From assembly GCA_006503475.1 (NCBI GenBank), contig RSEH01000360.1:1-36440 (forward strand): DNA of 36,440 nucleotides, read 5' to 3'. Source of the DNA: Stentor roeselii. Its lineage: Eukaryota; Ciliophora; Heterotrichea; Heterotrichida; Stentoridae. The notes below the pieces were generated by a model. The model did no database searches. It saw only the letters and a program-made list of their open reading frames with translations, and had not been told where the DNA came from. Made by a program: the position numbers and the translations under genes. Below, piece by piece: positions 8,326 to 17,454 of the stretch. The first letter of the stretch is position 1. Each line of letters opens with the position of its first letter.

Positions 8326-9732
8326 ATGGAGGAACTTAAAGTAACTGGTGGTGATTTCGTCACGGAAAAAAAGGGAAAGCTCCGTGACAACTACCGCATC
8401 GGGAATAAGCTTGGCGATGGAGCTTTTGGCAGTGTGAGGAAAATCACTCACAGGGTGTCAGGCGAGCACCGAGCAGTCAAGACAATCCACAAGAAGAACC
8501 TTCGAAGCGACGAGGAACGCCAGACCTTCTTCAACGAGGTGGCAGTCCTACGAGCTTTGGACCACCCAAACGTGTTGAAGTTATACGAGTACTACCAAGA
8601 CGAGAAGAACTACTATTTAATCACTGAACTCTGCAATGGAGGCGAGCTTTTTGACCGCATCATCAGTCACGGGTCCTTCTCAGAAGCCACAGCGGCAAAC
8701 TACATGAAACAAATACTTTCAGTCGTCGCTTACTGCCACGAAAGAAACATCGTCCATCGAGACCTAAAACCTGAAAACTTCTTATTGGACACCACTGAAG
8801 AAGACGCCTATTTGAAAGTCATCGATTTCGGCACTGCCCAGTTCTTCACTCCTGGAACTCCAATGACTTCAAAGTTCGGCACTCCTTATTACATTGCACC
8901 TGAAGTCTTAAAATGCAGATATGATGAAAAGTGTGACGTGTGGAGTGCTGGGGTCAATATGTATGTCTTGCTTTGTGGGTACCCGCCTTTTGGAGGTGCT
9001 AATGACGACCAGATCTTGAAGAAGATTTCAATTGGAAGATTCACTTTTCCTTCACCGGAATGGGATTTTATTAGTTTTGAGGCAAAGGACTTGATCACTA
9101 AAATGCTTACTTTTGACACTGCTAATAGAATCTCAGCTCGGGAAGCCCTTAGCCACCCTTGGCTCAACAATGCGAATTCTTCGCCACTTGACAGGTCTTC
9201 CGCTAAAAACGTCTTCACCAACTTGAAGTCGTTCCACTCTGAGCAAAAGCTACAAAAAGCGACTTACGCTTTTATCGCATCTCAACTAGCGACAAAGAAA
9301 GAAAGAGAAGAAATGCTTGACTTGTTCAAGAGTCTTGATACTGACAATTCTGGGACTTTATCAAGAGCTGAGCTTCTTGCGGGATTTAATAATCTTTATG
9401 CTGATGAAGTAGAAGACATTGAAGCAGAAGTTGATAAAATCATGAGAGAAGTTGATACTGATAGATCTGGAGAAATTGATTATTCTGAATTTGTCGCTGC
9501 TTCTTTGAACAGGGCGAAATTATTGAGTAAGGAAAGACTTGAAGCTGCTTTTAGAGCTTTTGATACTGATGGGTCTGGGACCATCACTGCTGATGAACTG
9601 AAGGCGATGCTTGGAAAACAACATGCTTATGATGATGATATGTGGGTCAGCATTATCAGAGAAGTCGACCAGAATGGAGATGGAGTTATTGACTTGAGAG
9701 AGTTCAGCGAGATGATGCTTAAACTTACTTAA
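8326..9732 (+). CDS. Calcium-dependent protein kinase (CDPK), four EF-hands
   Basis: 468 aa. The kinase domain is about 23-280, with glycine loop GDGAFGSV (30-37), ATP-binding Lys52, catalytic HRDLKPEN (Asp146), DFG (Asp167) and APE at 191-193, so it should be active. A junction/autoinhibitory helix is followed by four complete EF-hand loops at about 338-349, 377-388, 413-424 and 448-459, all with Asp at position 1, Gly at 6 and Glu at 12. Ca2+ binding should release the autoinhibition. There is no N-terminal Gly2, so no myristoylation. The gene lies 63 bp after the channel gene on the same strand and ends 30 bp from the convergent reductase gene. Confidence 0.97.
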   Translation: MEELKVTGGDFVTEKKGKLRDNYRIGNKLGDGAFGSVRKITHRVSGEHRAVKTIHKKNLRSDEERQTFFNEVAVLRALDHPNVLKLYEYYQDEKNYYLITELCNGGELFDRIISHGSFSEATAANYMKQILSVVAYCHERNIVHRDLKPENFLLDTTEEDAYLKVIDFGTAQFFTPGTPMTSKFGTPYYIAPEVLKCRYDEKCDVWSAGVNMYVLLCGYPPFGGANDDQILKKISIGRFTFPSPEWDFISFEAKDLITKMLTFDTANRISAREALSHPWLNNANSSPLDRSSAKNVFTNLKSFHSEQKLQKATYAFIASQLATKKEREEMLDLFKSLDTDNSGTLSRAELLAGFNNLYADEVEDIEAEVDKIMREVDTDRSGEIDYSEFVAASLNRAKLLSKERLEAAFRAFDTDGSGTITADELKAMLGKQHAYDDDMWVSIIREVDQNGDGVIDLREFSEMMLKLT

Positions 9733-9762
9733 TTAGGATCAAAGCTAAAGTTAGTTAAGTCT

Positions 9763-11760
9763 CTACATCAGAATCAATTTATTTGATGGGACTTGATTTT
9801 TTGTTAGAAGGTCATGGTAGGATCGGTTGAAACCGGAAGGACCACAGATCCAGGTTAAGTCACTTGATTGGCTTTTTTGGAGAATTGAGTTTTGAAGGTC
9901 TTGGCTTCTGGATCCTGTTGTTATTAGGTTGAATGATAACCAGTTTGGATTAGATGATTGGATTTCTTGAAGGATATCTGATGTGAATGCACTTTCTTTG
10001 TCACGGAAGAAGGCGAAAATAGTTAGTTTGAAATTTGGAGATGGCTGAGTGCACTGGAGGTAAACTAGGTCTAAGAAAGGGACTAACCCGGTACCTCCTG
10101 CAAGAGCTAGGTAATTTCCAGTTAAATCGGATATCGCAAGTCCTGGCCCGTATGGTCCTCGTAGTAGAACTGTTTCAGATTCTTTTAATTTAGATAATGA
10201 ACTTGTCACTTTTCCTCCAGGGTAAATCTTGATGATAAACTTTACCTGACCTACACTATCATCATCAGAATGTCCATGCTTCAGTTGATTTTTCCAATGG
10301 ATAGGATTAACAAAAAGGGCAGAATAATACCTTATTGTTCCTTCTGGATCATCTGGCAGAGTTACTGAAAAATGTTTTCCAAGCCACTGTGCCTTGCTGC
10401 AGGTTTTTGATAATTCAAGGTCTTCATTTTTGAAACAGAATAAAAACGTGTCTTTTGCTATTTCAACTTTGCTGACTAACTTAAATGAATTTGAGTTATA
10501 ATTATCAGGCCCACTTTCGAAGTAACCTGATGGATAAGTTATAATGTTTATTGCTAAATCTTTTATCATCGCTATTCCAATTTTTGTATGCTCATAAGGA
10601 TTGAAATCAGCTGAGTAGCTACTACATCCGACCATATACTTTCCCATATCCTCTCCAATAGTTTCAGCAATCATGTAACTTCCACCAGGATGCGTTTTAT
10701 AAAAATGATTAACATCCAAAACAAACTCATCAAAAAACACTAAATAATTATGTTTTCCAACATTTTTCAATACATCCAAATGACTAGTTTTCTTAAGTTT
10801 ATTTTTTTCCTTGTTATTAAAAAATCTCATTCTAATTTCAAATCCTCCAAAAACAATGACCCAAAATCCAACTCCAAAATAAAACAAGTACTTATACCCG
10901 CTATCAACAAAGGTCCATCCCAAGTAACAGTTATAAACAGCAGCGACCAAAATCGAATAACTTAAAAAATGATGAAACCTGACAAGTACCAACACAAGAG
11001 AAGTTCTTGTTGTAAACAACTTAAAGCAACTGAAACAAAGTCCTGAAAAAGCACTTGTCGTGATAAGACTCATCAAAGCCTGCCCCAATCGCGAATGAAG
11101 GAATTTTTCAGGTTTGTACTTCGTGTAAGGATGACCTTCTCCTTCTGAAATCACTTCATAAGCATTGTAAATCAACCCTACTGATATTAAACCCAAAGGA
11201 ATATGTAGAAAAATCCACCAATTTGCAGTTTTATAATATCTTCCTACAAATATCGCTGTTGGAATCAAGTAAATCCAAGAAATTGTTAAATAAATTCCGT
11301 GTTTTTCCTTTTTGTTTAACTTTTCATTGGGTGATCCGTGGTCCGAGTGAAGAACTGTTTCCCAGTCTGAAAGAGAATTTAAGCAAAAGGACTTTAAGTC
11401 CTTTGGAAGCGAATTTTCAATGTTTTCTAAGTTTTCTGAGGACTTTAAATTTTCTTCTAAGGTTTTTAAGAAGTTTTCAGGGAATAAGGTGAAAAAATCG
11501 TAGAAGGATTTTTTAAGTGTTGGGGAATTTAAGTGTATTGAGGAAAAGTCTTCGCTTATTGAAAGGCTGGAAAGAGTCTCTGAGTCGATTGAATCTTTGC
11601 CACATGATAGGAAAGCGAGTTGAATTATCATCTCTGATCGCTTTTCAATCGGTAAGACATCGCTGTCCCAACATTTTTTCTTGAATTCTGCGAGATTTGA
11701 TTTGATTTCTACTTGATATCCAAGAGCTAGTTGAATAGTCAAGAAAATAATTCCTGCCAT
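9763..11760 (-). CDS. Cytochrome b561 - cytochrome b5 - FAD/NAD(P)H reductase fusion
   Basis: 665 aa. Residues 1-15 look like a signal peptide, followed by a poorly conserved 130-residue, probably lumenal, segment. Residues about 154-310 form a b561-like membrane domain with heme-ligand histidines H154 (HGIYLTISW), H186, H222 and H263/H264. Residues about 325-405 form a cytochrome b5 domain with HPGG (H357) and a likely second ligand H391. From about 425 there is a cytochrome b5 reductase module with the FAD motif RYYS (477-480), GGKVTSSL, the NAD(P) loop AGGTGLVPF and a C-terminal CGPSG. This would carry electrons from NAD(P)H through FAD and b5 heme across the membrane, for example as a ferric or ascorbate reductase. 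The substrate is inferred. Confidence 0.88.
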   Translation of the reverse strand: MAGIIFLTIQLALGYQVEIKSNLAEFKKKCWDSDVLPIEKRSEMIIQLAFLSCGKDSIDSETLSSLSISEDFSSIHLNSPTLKKSFYDFFTLFPENFLKTLEENLKSSENLENIENSLPKDLKSFCLNSLSDWETVLHSDHGSPNEKLNKKEKHGIYLTISWIYLIPTAIFVGRYYKTANWWIFLHIPLGLISVGLIYNAYEVISEGEGHPYTKYKPEKFLHSRLGQALMSLITTSAFSGLCFSCFKLFTTRTSLVLVLVRFHHFLSYSILVAAVYNCYLGWTFVDSGYKYLFYFGVGFWVIVFGGFEIRMRFFNNKEKNKLKKTSHLDVLKNVGKHNYLVFFDEFVLDVNHFYKTHPGGSYMIAETIGEDMGKYMVGCSSYSADFNPYEHTKIGIAMIKDLAINIITYPSGYFESGPDNYNSNSFKLVSKVEIAKDTFLFCFKNEDLELSKTCSKAQWLGKHFSVTLPDDPEGTIRYYSALFVNPIHWKNQLKHGHSDDDSVGQVKFIIKIYPGGKVTSSLSKLKESETVLLRGPYGPGLAISDLTGNYLALAGGTGLVPFLDLVYLQCTQPSPNFKLTIFAFFRDKESAFTSDILQEIQSSNPNWLSFNLITTGSRSQDLQNSILQKSQSSDLTWICGPSGFNRSYHDLLTKNQVPSNKLILM

Positions 11761-12203
11761 TTAACTTTATTAAGCTTTGATTGATTTCTACTTAAACTTT
11801 AAATGATTGCCAGAGATAATTGTTTGGAAATGATGATTTTTTCTTTATATCCAAGAGGTATTTAAACATAAAAAAATCCTTCATTTATCAAACTTTCTGA
11901 TTAACACTAAAAAACATCTCCCAGCAACATTCACCCGAAACTTCTCCATAAAAATTTCTAAATTTTCTTAATTTTTCCACATCTCTCCCAAAAACCTCAA
12001 AAAAAACACTCAAAATCCATAAAAATTTCTAAATTTTCTTAAAATTTCCACATCTCTCCCAAAAACCTCAAAAAAAAACATAAAATCCATAAAAATTTCT
12101 AAATTTTCTTAATATTTCCACCCAAAAACCTCAAAAAACACTCAAAATCCTAAAAAATCCAAAAATCATTTATTCAAACCATTTACCATTACCAAAATTT
12201 TAT
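11761..12203. other. 443-bp gene-free interval
   Basis: This lies between the start of the reductase gene and the stop of CFAP20, both on the minus strand. I see no coding potential or RNA gene. It holds a three-copy tandem repeat (11945-12147). From 11938 onward it contains no G on the plus strand. Confidence 0.7.
11945..12147. repeat. Tandem repeat, three copies of about 70 bp
   Basis: The copies begin with tccataaaaatttctaaatt at 11945, 12016 and 12086 (periods 71 and 70); the third is shortened to 62 bp by loss of the acatctct segment. The copies differ mainly in A-run length, consistent with recent slippage or unequal crossing-over. Confidence 0.88.
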
Positions 12204-12776
12204 TTATTGTTTCTGCAGCGGTAAAAAAAGCTTAAACTCCGGAGGCAGTTCCTCTTCCGAATAAAGTCTATCACTAAAATAAATCCTTCTCAACCTACAA
12301 TTCGCATGAAGCTGAACCCTTAAAGTTTCAATATAATTCGTTCCATAAGCCCTTCTAGTAAAATCACTTAAATTGAACTGAATCTGATTCCACCCTTCAT
12401 CAAGTCTCATCGGCATAGTGCAAATAAAAGGTTTAACTCTTGTAGTACTCTGATAATTAGAAGCCCTAAACCTTCTTCTAATATTTTTATCATCCAATAC
12501 CTGAACTTCAAAAGTGAAGTACTTCTTCAAGTTCTTGATAATCATCACTAAAAACGGCAGCTTGATTCCTAAAGTCGCATTAGGATCAGCAGGACAAGTG
12601 ATAAAAGTAGTCGAAACATTGGTGCCCATGATTTCCAAGACACTGCTCTGGATGTCAGTGTCAGTTATTCGCTTGATGTGGCCATTTCTCACACTTTTAT
12701 CCCAAATCTGTAAAGGTTTCGCGCCGATACTGTAAAGAATTGACAGGAAACCGGACTGAAAAGTGTTCTTAAACAT
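12204..12776 (-). CDS. CFAP20: Cilia- and flagella-associated protein 20 (CFAP20/BUG22)
   Basis: 190 aa, almost the same length as the animal protein (193 aa) and co-linear with it from [18 protein letters not shown] to the C-terminus. Recognisable invariant stretches include [53 protein letters not shown] and [24 protein letters not shown]20 sits at the inner junction of axonemal doublet microtubules and on centrioles. In ciliates (Paramecium BUG22) it is needed for normal ciliary beating. No intron is present. Its start is 21 bp from the divergent sorting-nexin start. This is the most certain orthology in the window. Confidence 0.98.
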   Translation of the reverse strand: MFKNTFQSGFLSILYSIGAKPLQIWDKSVRNGHIKRITDTDIQSSVLEIMGTNVSTTFITCPADPNATLGIKLPFLVMIIKNLKKYFTFEVQVLDDKNIRRRFRASNYQSTTRVKPFICTMPMRLDEGWNQIQFNLSDFTRRAYGTNYIETLRVQLHANCRLRRIYFSDRLYSEEELPPEFKLFLPLQKQ

Positions 12777-12797
12777 AATAACTGTAAAGTATTAGAA
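12777..12797. promoter_or_regulatory. 21-bp divergent intergenic region
   Basis: Only 21 bp separate the ATGs of CFAP20 (-) and the sorting-nexin gene (+). Confidence 0.4.
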
Positions 12798-14360
12798 ATG
12801 TCTTCTGATAGTGATGATGAAAGTTACATTGCCAGTGCTGAGAGAAAGGCTAAACAAAACTATTTATTTGAGGAAATTGTTGAAAATAACTACGATCCTC
12901 AACTTTTTACTTATTTTTGTGAATTGACTAAACCTCCTGATTTGGACTTCTGGACTTTTGATGAACTTGTTGATTGTGTCGCTGCTTTCAAGATGAAGTT
13001 TCGCAGAGGGCAGAGTTTTGAAGAGGTCATGGAAAAAAAAGGCAATGCACCTCAAAGAGAAAAGAAAGTTGAGGAAAATAAAGATTCAACAAAAGAACAT
13101 GAAACAAATCTAGAAAAATCTCAAGAAAAACCTGTTAAAAAATTCTTAGGATTCACTCAAAGTCAAGTCACAACCACTTTAAAAACACCTGCTGGAGAAG
13201 ACCCTTTAAGTCTATCAAAAGAAGCGAAAAAAGAAAAATCATCAAAAATTCCAAAAAAAGATCAGGAAAATTTATCATCAGATCCTTTTTCTCTTTACAC
13301 AATTCGATGTCGAGTCTTCGAAGACTCTTTACTATCCAAGGCCAAAAATCTCGACTTTACCCTTCACGACCCCGAGCTGAAAGACGGAGGTTTTCTTTCA
13401 TCAAACTACTACATCTACCGGGTGAGTGTATTTAGTTTAAACTGGTCCTGTGAGCGAAAATACTCCGACTTTTTATGGCTTCACGAGACTTTAACCGCTC
13501 TTTTCCCAGGGCACTTCTTGCGTCCTCTTCACCAGGTTTCAGCACTTTCTCTAGGCAAGGGCGAGTCAGAACTGCTATCAAAACGAGTTTATTCCTTAAA
13601 AGAATTCCTATCATGGCTTACCTGCAGTCCAGCACTTCTTTCACATCCTTACACAGAAAATTTCTTCCGCATTCCAAGCCAAGTCGACTTCTCCAAATAC
13701 ATCAAATCTCAAAAGAAAAAAACTGGAAAACCTGAAAATCTTGAACTTTGCTTCAGCAACAATGGACACTTGACCTGCAACTTGTCAGACCTCAGTGAAA
13801 AATTTGAAGTTCTTAATAAATTCGTGAGTCTTGGCGAGACCTCTAATAAAATTCTTAAAGAAAAAGCAGCTGTTGTCATTAAAAACATGAAAAATATTCA
13901 AGATGACTTTAAAGCTATTCAAAAAGGACTTAGTGACTTGGAAAGTTTTCATGTTGAAATGATTCAAGATTCTTCTGGATTATTTTCACATGTTTCAAGT
14001 GGTTTTAAAGAACTTGCTGATCTAGAAGGTAAAAAAGTTGAAAGCTTTCGACAACATTTTCGACAGTTTTTCGCTTATCGAGAACTGGAAAAAAGTAGTT
14101 TGAAAGAAATGATAAAAGTTAAAGAAAATGCCTATCAAGAATACAAAAGAGCTGAAGCTAGACCTAAGACAAATGATCAGGCAAAAGACTGGTTCGGCTT
14201 CTTGAATCAACAAATCTGCACCGAGACCATCCGAGTGATAAACGAGGAAACTTTAGTAAACCTGAAAAATTTCTCATCTTTCGCGAAAAAAGCTTCAGAA
14301 ATTGTATCAAATTCTCAAAATATCTACTCAAGTCTATCAAGTTCTTTAAAATTTAAATAA
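12798..14360 (+). CDS. PX-domain sorting nexin with C-terminal helical (BAR-like) region
   Basis: 520 aa. Residues 1-160 are acidic then Lys/Glu-rich and probably disordered, although about 20-85 looks helical. The PX domain spans about 163-294. It contains the phosphoinositide-binding Arg220 in CERKYSDFLWLHETL and the second basic site KRVYSLKEFLSWL. The usual proline-rich PPxP loop is replaced by PGHFLRPLHQ. Residues 310-520 are amphipathic helices of the length and spacing expected for a BAR domain, as in SNX1/2/7-type nexins that tubulate endosomes. The next gene on the same strand starts after only 4 nt, in another frame. No GT...AG intron could fuse the two. Confidence 0.85.
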   Translation: MSSDSDDESYIASAERKAKQNYLFEEIVENNYDPQLFTYFCELTKPPDLDFWTFDELVDCVAAFKMKFRRGQSFEEVMEKKGNAPQREKKVEENKDSTKEHETNLEKSQEKPVKKFLGFTQSQVTTTLKTPAGEDPLSLSKEAKKEKSSKIPKKDQENLSSDPFSLYTIRCRVFEDSLLSKAKNLDFTLHDPELKDGGFLSSNYYIYRVSVFSLNWSCERKYSDFLWLHETLTALFPGHFLRPLHQVSALSLGKGESELLSKRVYSLKEFLSWLTCSPALLSHPYTENFFRIPSQVDFSKYIKSQKKKTGKPENLELCFSNNGHLTCNLSDLSEKFEVLNKFVSLGETSNKILKEKAAVVIKNMKNIQDDFKAIQKGLSDLESFHVEMIQDSSGLFSHVSSGFKELADLEGKKVESFRQHFRQFFAYRELEKSSLKEMIKVKENAYQEYKRAEARPKTNDQAKDWFGFLNQQICTETIRVINEETLVNLKNFSSFAKKASEIVSNSQNIYSSLSSSLKFK

Positions 14361-14364
14361 ACTT

Positions 14365-15102
14365 ATGGGATGTAATCCTTTATCCTGCATTCAAAACCCA
14401 AAACCTCGAAAGTCAAGTTCTTGGTTCCAGCCTCTTCAGTTCATTCAAACCGAGGTTCATTATTTTGACGAGTTTTTTTCAGTGGTTCAAAGAAAGTCTT
14501 TCGCGATTTCTCAGAAGTTAAAACTGCTGCAATTCGAAAAGTCTTTATTTTATCATAGTCTTGGCCTTCCTCAGTTATTTAGAGAGCCGGACTCAGCGAC
14601 TGCTTCGATTTCTTTAGTTCTTTTTTTGGTGGGGTCAGGAAATCGGATTGAATTTTTAGAGTCTTGTCCTTATTTGCAGGTAGGAGAAGAAACTGAGATT
14701 TTTTATTGTTTTAAGAAGTATGTCGAACTTTTACATCAAAATATTGTGGCACTTACTGAACTTAAACCTTTTTTACAGGATTATATTGATAGGGCTAGAG
14801 AGATTATTAGGACCTTGTCTCATACAGCTGATCAGGAAGGGTTTGACTTGACGCAGAAACTTAATTTGATTGCTGTTATGGTTCATAATTGTAAAATTCT
14901 TTGGCAAATACCTGGATTTATTGAAAATCGATTACTTTGTGTTAAGAAGGATTTAATGGATGTTAAGAATGGATTGAGGATGTGTGTTGGAATGTCTTGT
15001 CGATTCTCGATTTTTCATGGAAGGTTTTTAAATGTTTCTCCTGTTGATACTATTCGGTCGGTTTGGGACTCGCCTGAAGATCTTAAGAATGATTCATGTT
15101 GA
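14365..15102 (+). CDS. Unknown protein, 245 aa, possibly N-acylated
   Basis: I do not recognise the family. The protein begins MGCNPLSC. Gly2-Cys3 is the pattern of dually acylated proteins, but the residue at position 6 is Leu rather than Ser/Thr, so myristoylation is doubtful. The rest is predicted helical, with a hydrophobic stretch (ISLVLFLVGSG, about 82-92) too short to be a confident membrane segment. The start is 4 nt after the sorting-nexin stop, in a different frame. Either its transcript initiates inside the sorting-nexin gene or the two share an mRNA. Codon use resembles its neighbours. Confidence 0.65.
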   Translation: MGCNPLSCIQNPKPRKSSSWFQPLQFIQTEVHYFDEFFSVVQRKSFAISQKLKLLQFEKSLFYHSLGLPQLFREPDSATASISLVLFLVGSGNRIEFLESCPYLQVGEETEIFYCFKKYVELLHQNIVALTELKPFLQDYIDRAREIIRTLSHTADQEGFDLTQKLNLIAVMVHNCKILWQIPGFIENRLLCVKKDLMDVKNGLRMCVGMSCRFSIFHGRFLNVSPVDTIRSVWDSPEDLKNDSC

Positions 15103-15251
15103 ATGGGTTGTAATTAGGTGTTAAGCACTAATCAAATGTAAAATAATTTTTTATTCATCAAAACTTCTCATCATCTTACCCTCCAAGTAATAATTCATCT
15201 TTACTTCATCTATCCCACGAACCCTATTCTATATAAATCTCTATCCTTCCA

Positions 15252-15279
15252 TTAATCCTTAATCCTTAATCCTTAATCA
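15252..15279. repeat. Short tandem repeat (TTAATCC)n, about four copies
   Basis: Three perfect TTAATCC units are followed by one imperfect unit (TTAATCA) in the 209-bp convergent gap between the unknown gene and the PUF gene. Confidence 0.8.
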
Positions 15280-15311
15280 TCCTTCAAAACATCCAAATAT
15301 TAAGATATAAT

Positions 15312-16406
15312 CTATCTCCCCCTCTTCATCAACTCCAAAGAAATATCCTTCCACAAAGGACTCAACTTTTGTGAAGTCTTCGGAATTTCCTTCAAACAAG
15401 AACTCAAAGATTCATGAAACCCTTGCCAGTCACTTTTCGCAAAAGTCCTCAAAACATAACATCCGTATTGATTCATCAGAAGTTCTTTAATCTTATCAGT
15501 CTCTAACAGTTCTTTAAGTATACAGTTTTTGATATACTCGACCTTCGCAGCTTTTTCGATTACATTCGAAGCATATTTCTGAAGACAAAGCTGAGTGATT
15601 TTCCCAGAAATCATTCCAAAGAACTCAAAAGCGATTTCTTCTTTCCAGTTCTCGAGAATTGCTTGAACTGCGTAGTTGCCGTAAGGATGCTGCATTAAAA
15701 ATAAGGACTCTCCCAGGACTTCTGTCATTATTTCAGGGTTTGTGCAGCATTTTTTTAGTAAACAAACACCGAACTTGTCAGTTGCTAAGAGTTTTGTGTT
15801 GTTTTTAACTTCTTTTATTATGAAAAAATTGTTACTGAGACTTGTTAACATCTTTTGAACTACATGAGATGCGTTTATGTTTAGGCTCATCATCAAAATT
15901 TTTCCTGCAAACTCTTCTTGATAGACTTTTTCCTCTTGTTTTAAACTCGCCATCGAGACAAGATTTTGCAAAGAATGAGTTCCTCGAGCATCAAAAGAAA
16001 TTTCAGTCATTTTTCCTTTCAAAGATGTCAAAAGGACTAGTCTCTGCTCAGCTGAGCAGGTATGGAAAAGTGTTTGACAGATGTAATTACCGAATGGGTC
16101 TACCATTAATGAAGGCATTTGAGGCAGGAATAACTTGATCAAGTCTTCCAATTCGGAAGGGCTTGACTTTGAGATTTTTTGTTGGAGAGTTTTACTGAAA
16201 GGCTTTGACAGTGGGAATGAGACTGCTAGACTTGAAGAATGCGATTTTGAATCTTGTGGACCAGGATGAAAAAGGCAATTTTTAGAACTTTCTGAAGTGC
16301 TTAACAACTCGTCAACTTGGTCAGGTATTTCTACTGGTTCTGAGCTTTGGCATTTTGAGAGTTTGAGTTTAGATAACGAATATGCGAAATCACTGTGTTT
16401 TTCCAT
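15312..16406 (-). CDS. Pumilio/PUF-family RNA-binding protein
   Basis: 364 aa. Residues 1-85 are Ser-rich and low complexity. From about 86 to 335 there are about seven PUF helical repeats. Their RNA-contacting helices are recognisable: GNYICQT (106-112), GTHSLQ (142-147), ASHVVQK (179-185), VCLLKK (214-219), GNYAVQ (243-248), SNVIEKA (280-286, the most canonical) and CYVLRT (316-321). PUF proteins bind mRNA 3' UTRs one base per repeat and repress or localise the message. Several repeats have unusual edge residues, so the target may differ from UGUA. A final degenerate repeat may make up eight. The protein is short for the family. Confidence 0.9.
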   Translation of the reverse strand: MEKHSDFAYSLSKLKLSKCQSSEPVEIPDQVDELLSTSESSKNCLFHPGPQDSKSHSSSLAVSFPLSKPFSKTLQQKISKSSPSELEDLIKLFLPQMPSLMVDPFGNYICQTLFHTCSAEQRLVLLTSLKGKMTEISFDARGTHSLQNLVSMASLKQEEKVYQEEFAGKILMMSLNINASHVVQKMLTSLSNNFFIIKEVKNNTKLLATDKFGVCLLKKCCTNPEIMTEVLGESLFLMQHPYGNYAVQAILENWKEEIAFEFFGMISGKITQLCLQKYASNVIEKAAKVEYIKNCILKELLETDKIKELLMNQYGCYVLRTFAKSDWQGFHESLSSCLKEIPKTSQKLSPLWKDISLELMKRGR

Positions 16407-17454
16407 TTATATCAGAAGAGGTACTTATGAATGATTAATGGATTTTTAAATTTCTGGTTTCTTGGTCTTGGAAAAATTTGGATATTACTTTAAAAGTTTT
16501 CAGATAAGTGGTTTGAATATAAAAAAGCGAAAGATATGAAATATTTTGACTATTTGAAGTCTTATTAAAAGATTACTAAAATCCACTCTTTTAATCATCA
16601 GGATATAGTAAAAAAAAAACCAAGGAATAAGTCAAAATGAGCATTTTTCAAATAGTTTTATTAGTTTTGATTCAATTTGAGTTTATTTGCTAACTATTTT
16701 CCATTTATTTCAATTTTGTTTCAGGTAATTTATAATGAAATAAACCCATATTTACTAACAATTTTACTGAATCAACTATTTTCAGAAATTCAGAGGATTT
16801 TGTGTAAAAGTGAATGGTTGAGTAGGTTTATTTTATCAGGGATCATGTTTTGTATAAAAATTGTTTAACCTTCAGAAAAGATTAATGATTTAAATCTCAA
16901 ACTTAAATGAAGCTTACTAAATCATCAAGGTATTAGAAAGTAATACGTCAAGGATAAAAATCAGTATTTCAAGTAAAATTATAGAAAAATTATTATAAAT
17001 TATGTAGAAATTTACTTAAAGTACTGATTTAACCTAATTCAGTATATTTGTTTCTCAGAAATCAAGTCTATTCATTCCAATAATGCCTCCTATTCCAAAA
17101 TTCTAAGTAAATACTTAAAAATGCAAGCGAAAATTTTGAATATCAATGACTTCTTACTTAATCTTAACTTTTCAACATATAATCGAAAGATTTCAGGTAA
17201 TTAAATTCTTTAATTCGAAAAAAACTCCAAAACTTCAAAAATTCCTAAAATTCCAAAAAATCTTTAAAAACTTCCACAAAAACTTTCCCAATTCCTAAAA
17301 ATACCTCTCCTCTAAACCACCCCAAACCAAAAAAAAATCAAAACATTCCCCAATCTTCCAAAATCCATTCTCTCATCCTCTAAAAATCCCTAAATCCCAT
17401 TCTTCCATAAAACCAATTTATCTCGAAATTAAATCTCTTCTAGAAAGTAAAACA
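16407..17454. other. 1,048-bp gene-free interval
   Basis: This is the largest gap in the window, between the divergent PUF and GPCR-PIP kinase genes. A 63-codon open stretch (16677-16868) has no recognisable content. I see no RNA gene. The last part (17218-17424) is free of G on the plus strand. Loosely similar segments near 16600 and 16925 (catca-ggatatag / catcaaggtattag followed by aagtaa) may be degenerate repeats, but weakly. Confidence 0.6.

Noticed and set aside
11945-12147. Repeats as a CRISPR array
   Set aside because: The copies are contiguous with no unique spacers, and the genome is eukaryotic.
12798-15102. Sorting nexin and the following ORF as one frameshifted gene
   Set aside because: The nexin ends naturally after a BAR-like region, the frames differ, and no GT...AG intron of Stentor size bridges the TAA; kept as two genes pending cDNA.
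16677-16868. 63-codon plus-strand ORF in the 1-kb gap
   Set aside because: AT-rich composition, no motif, and no splice extension that gives a protein-like sequence.
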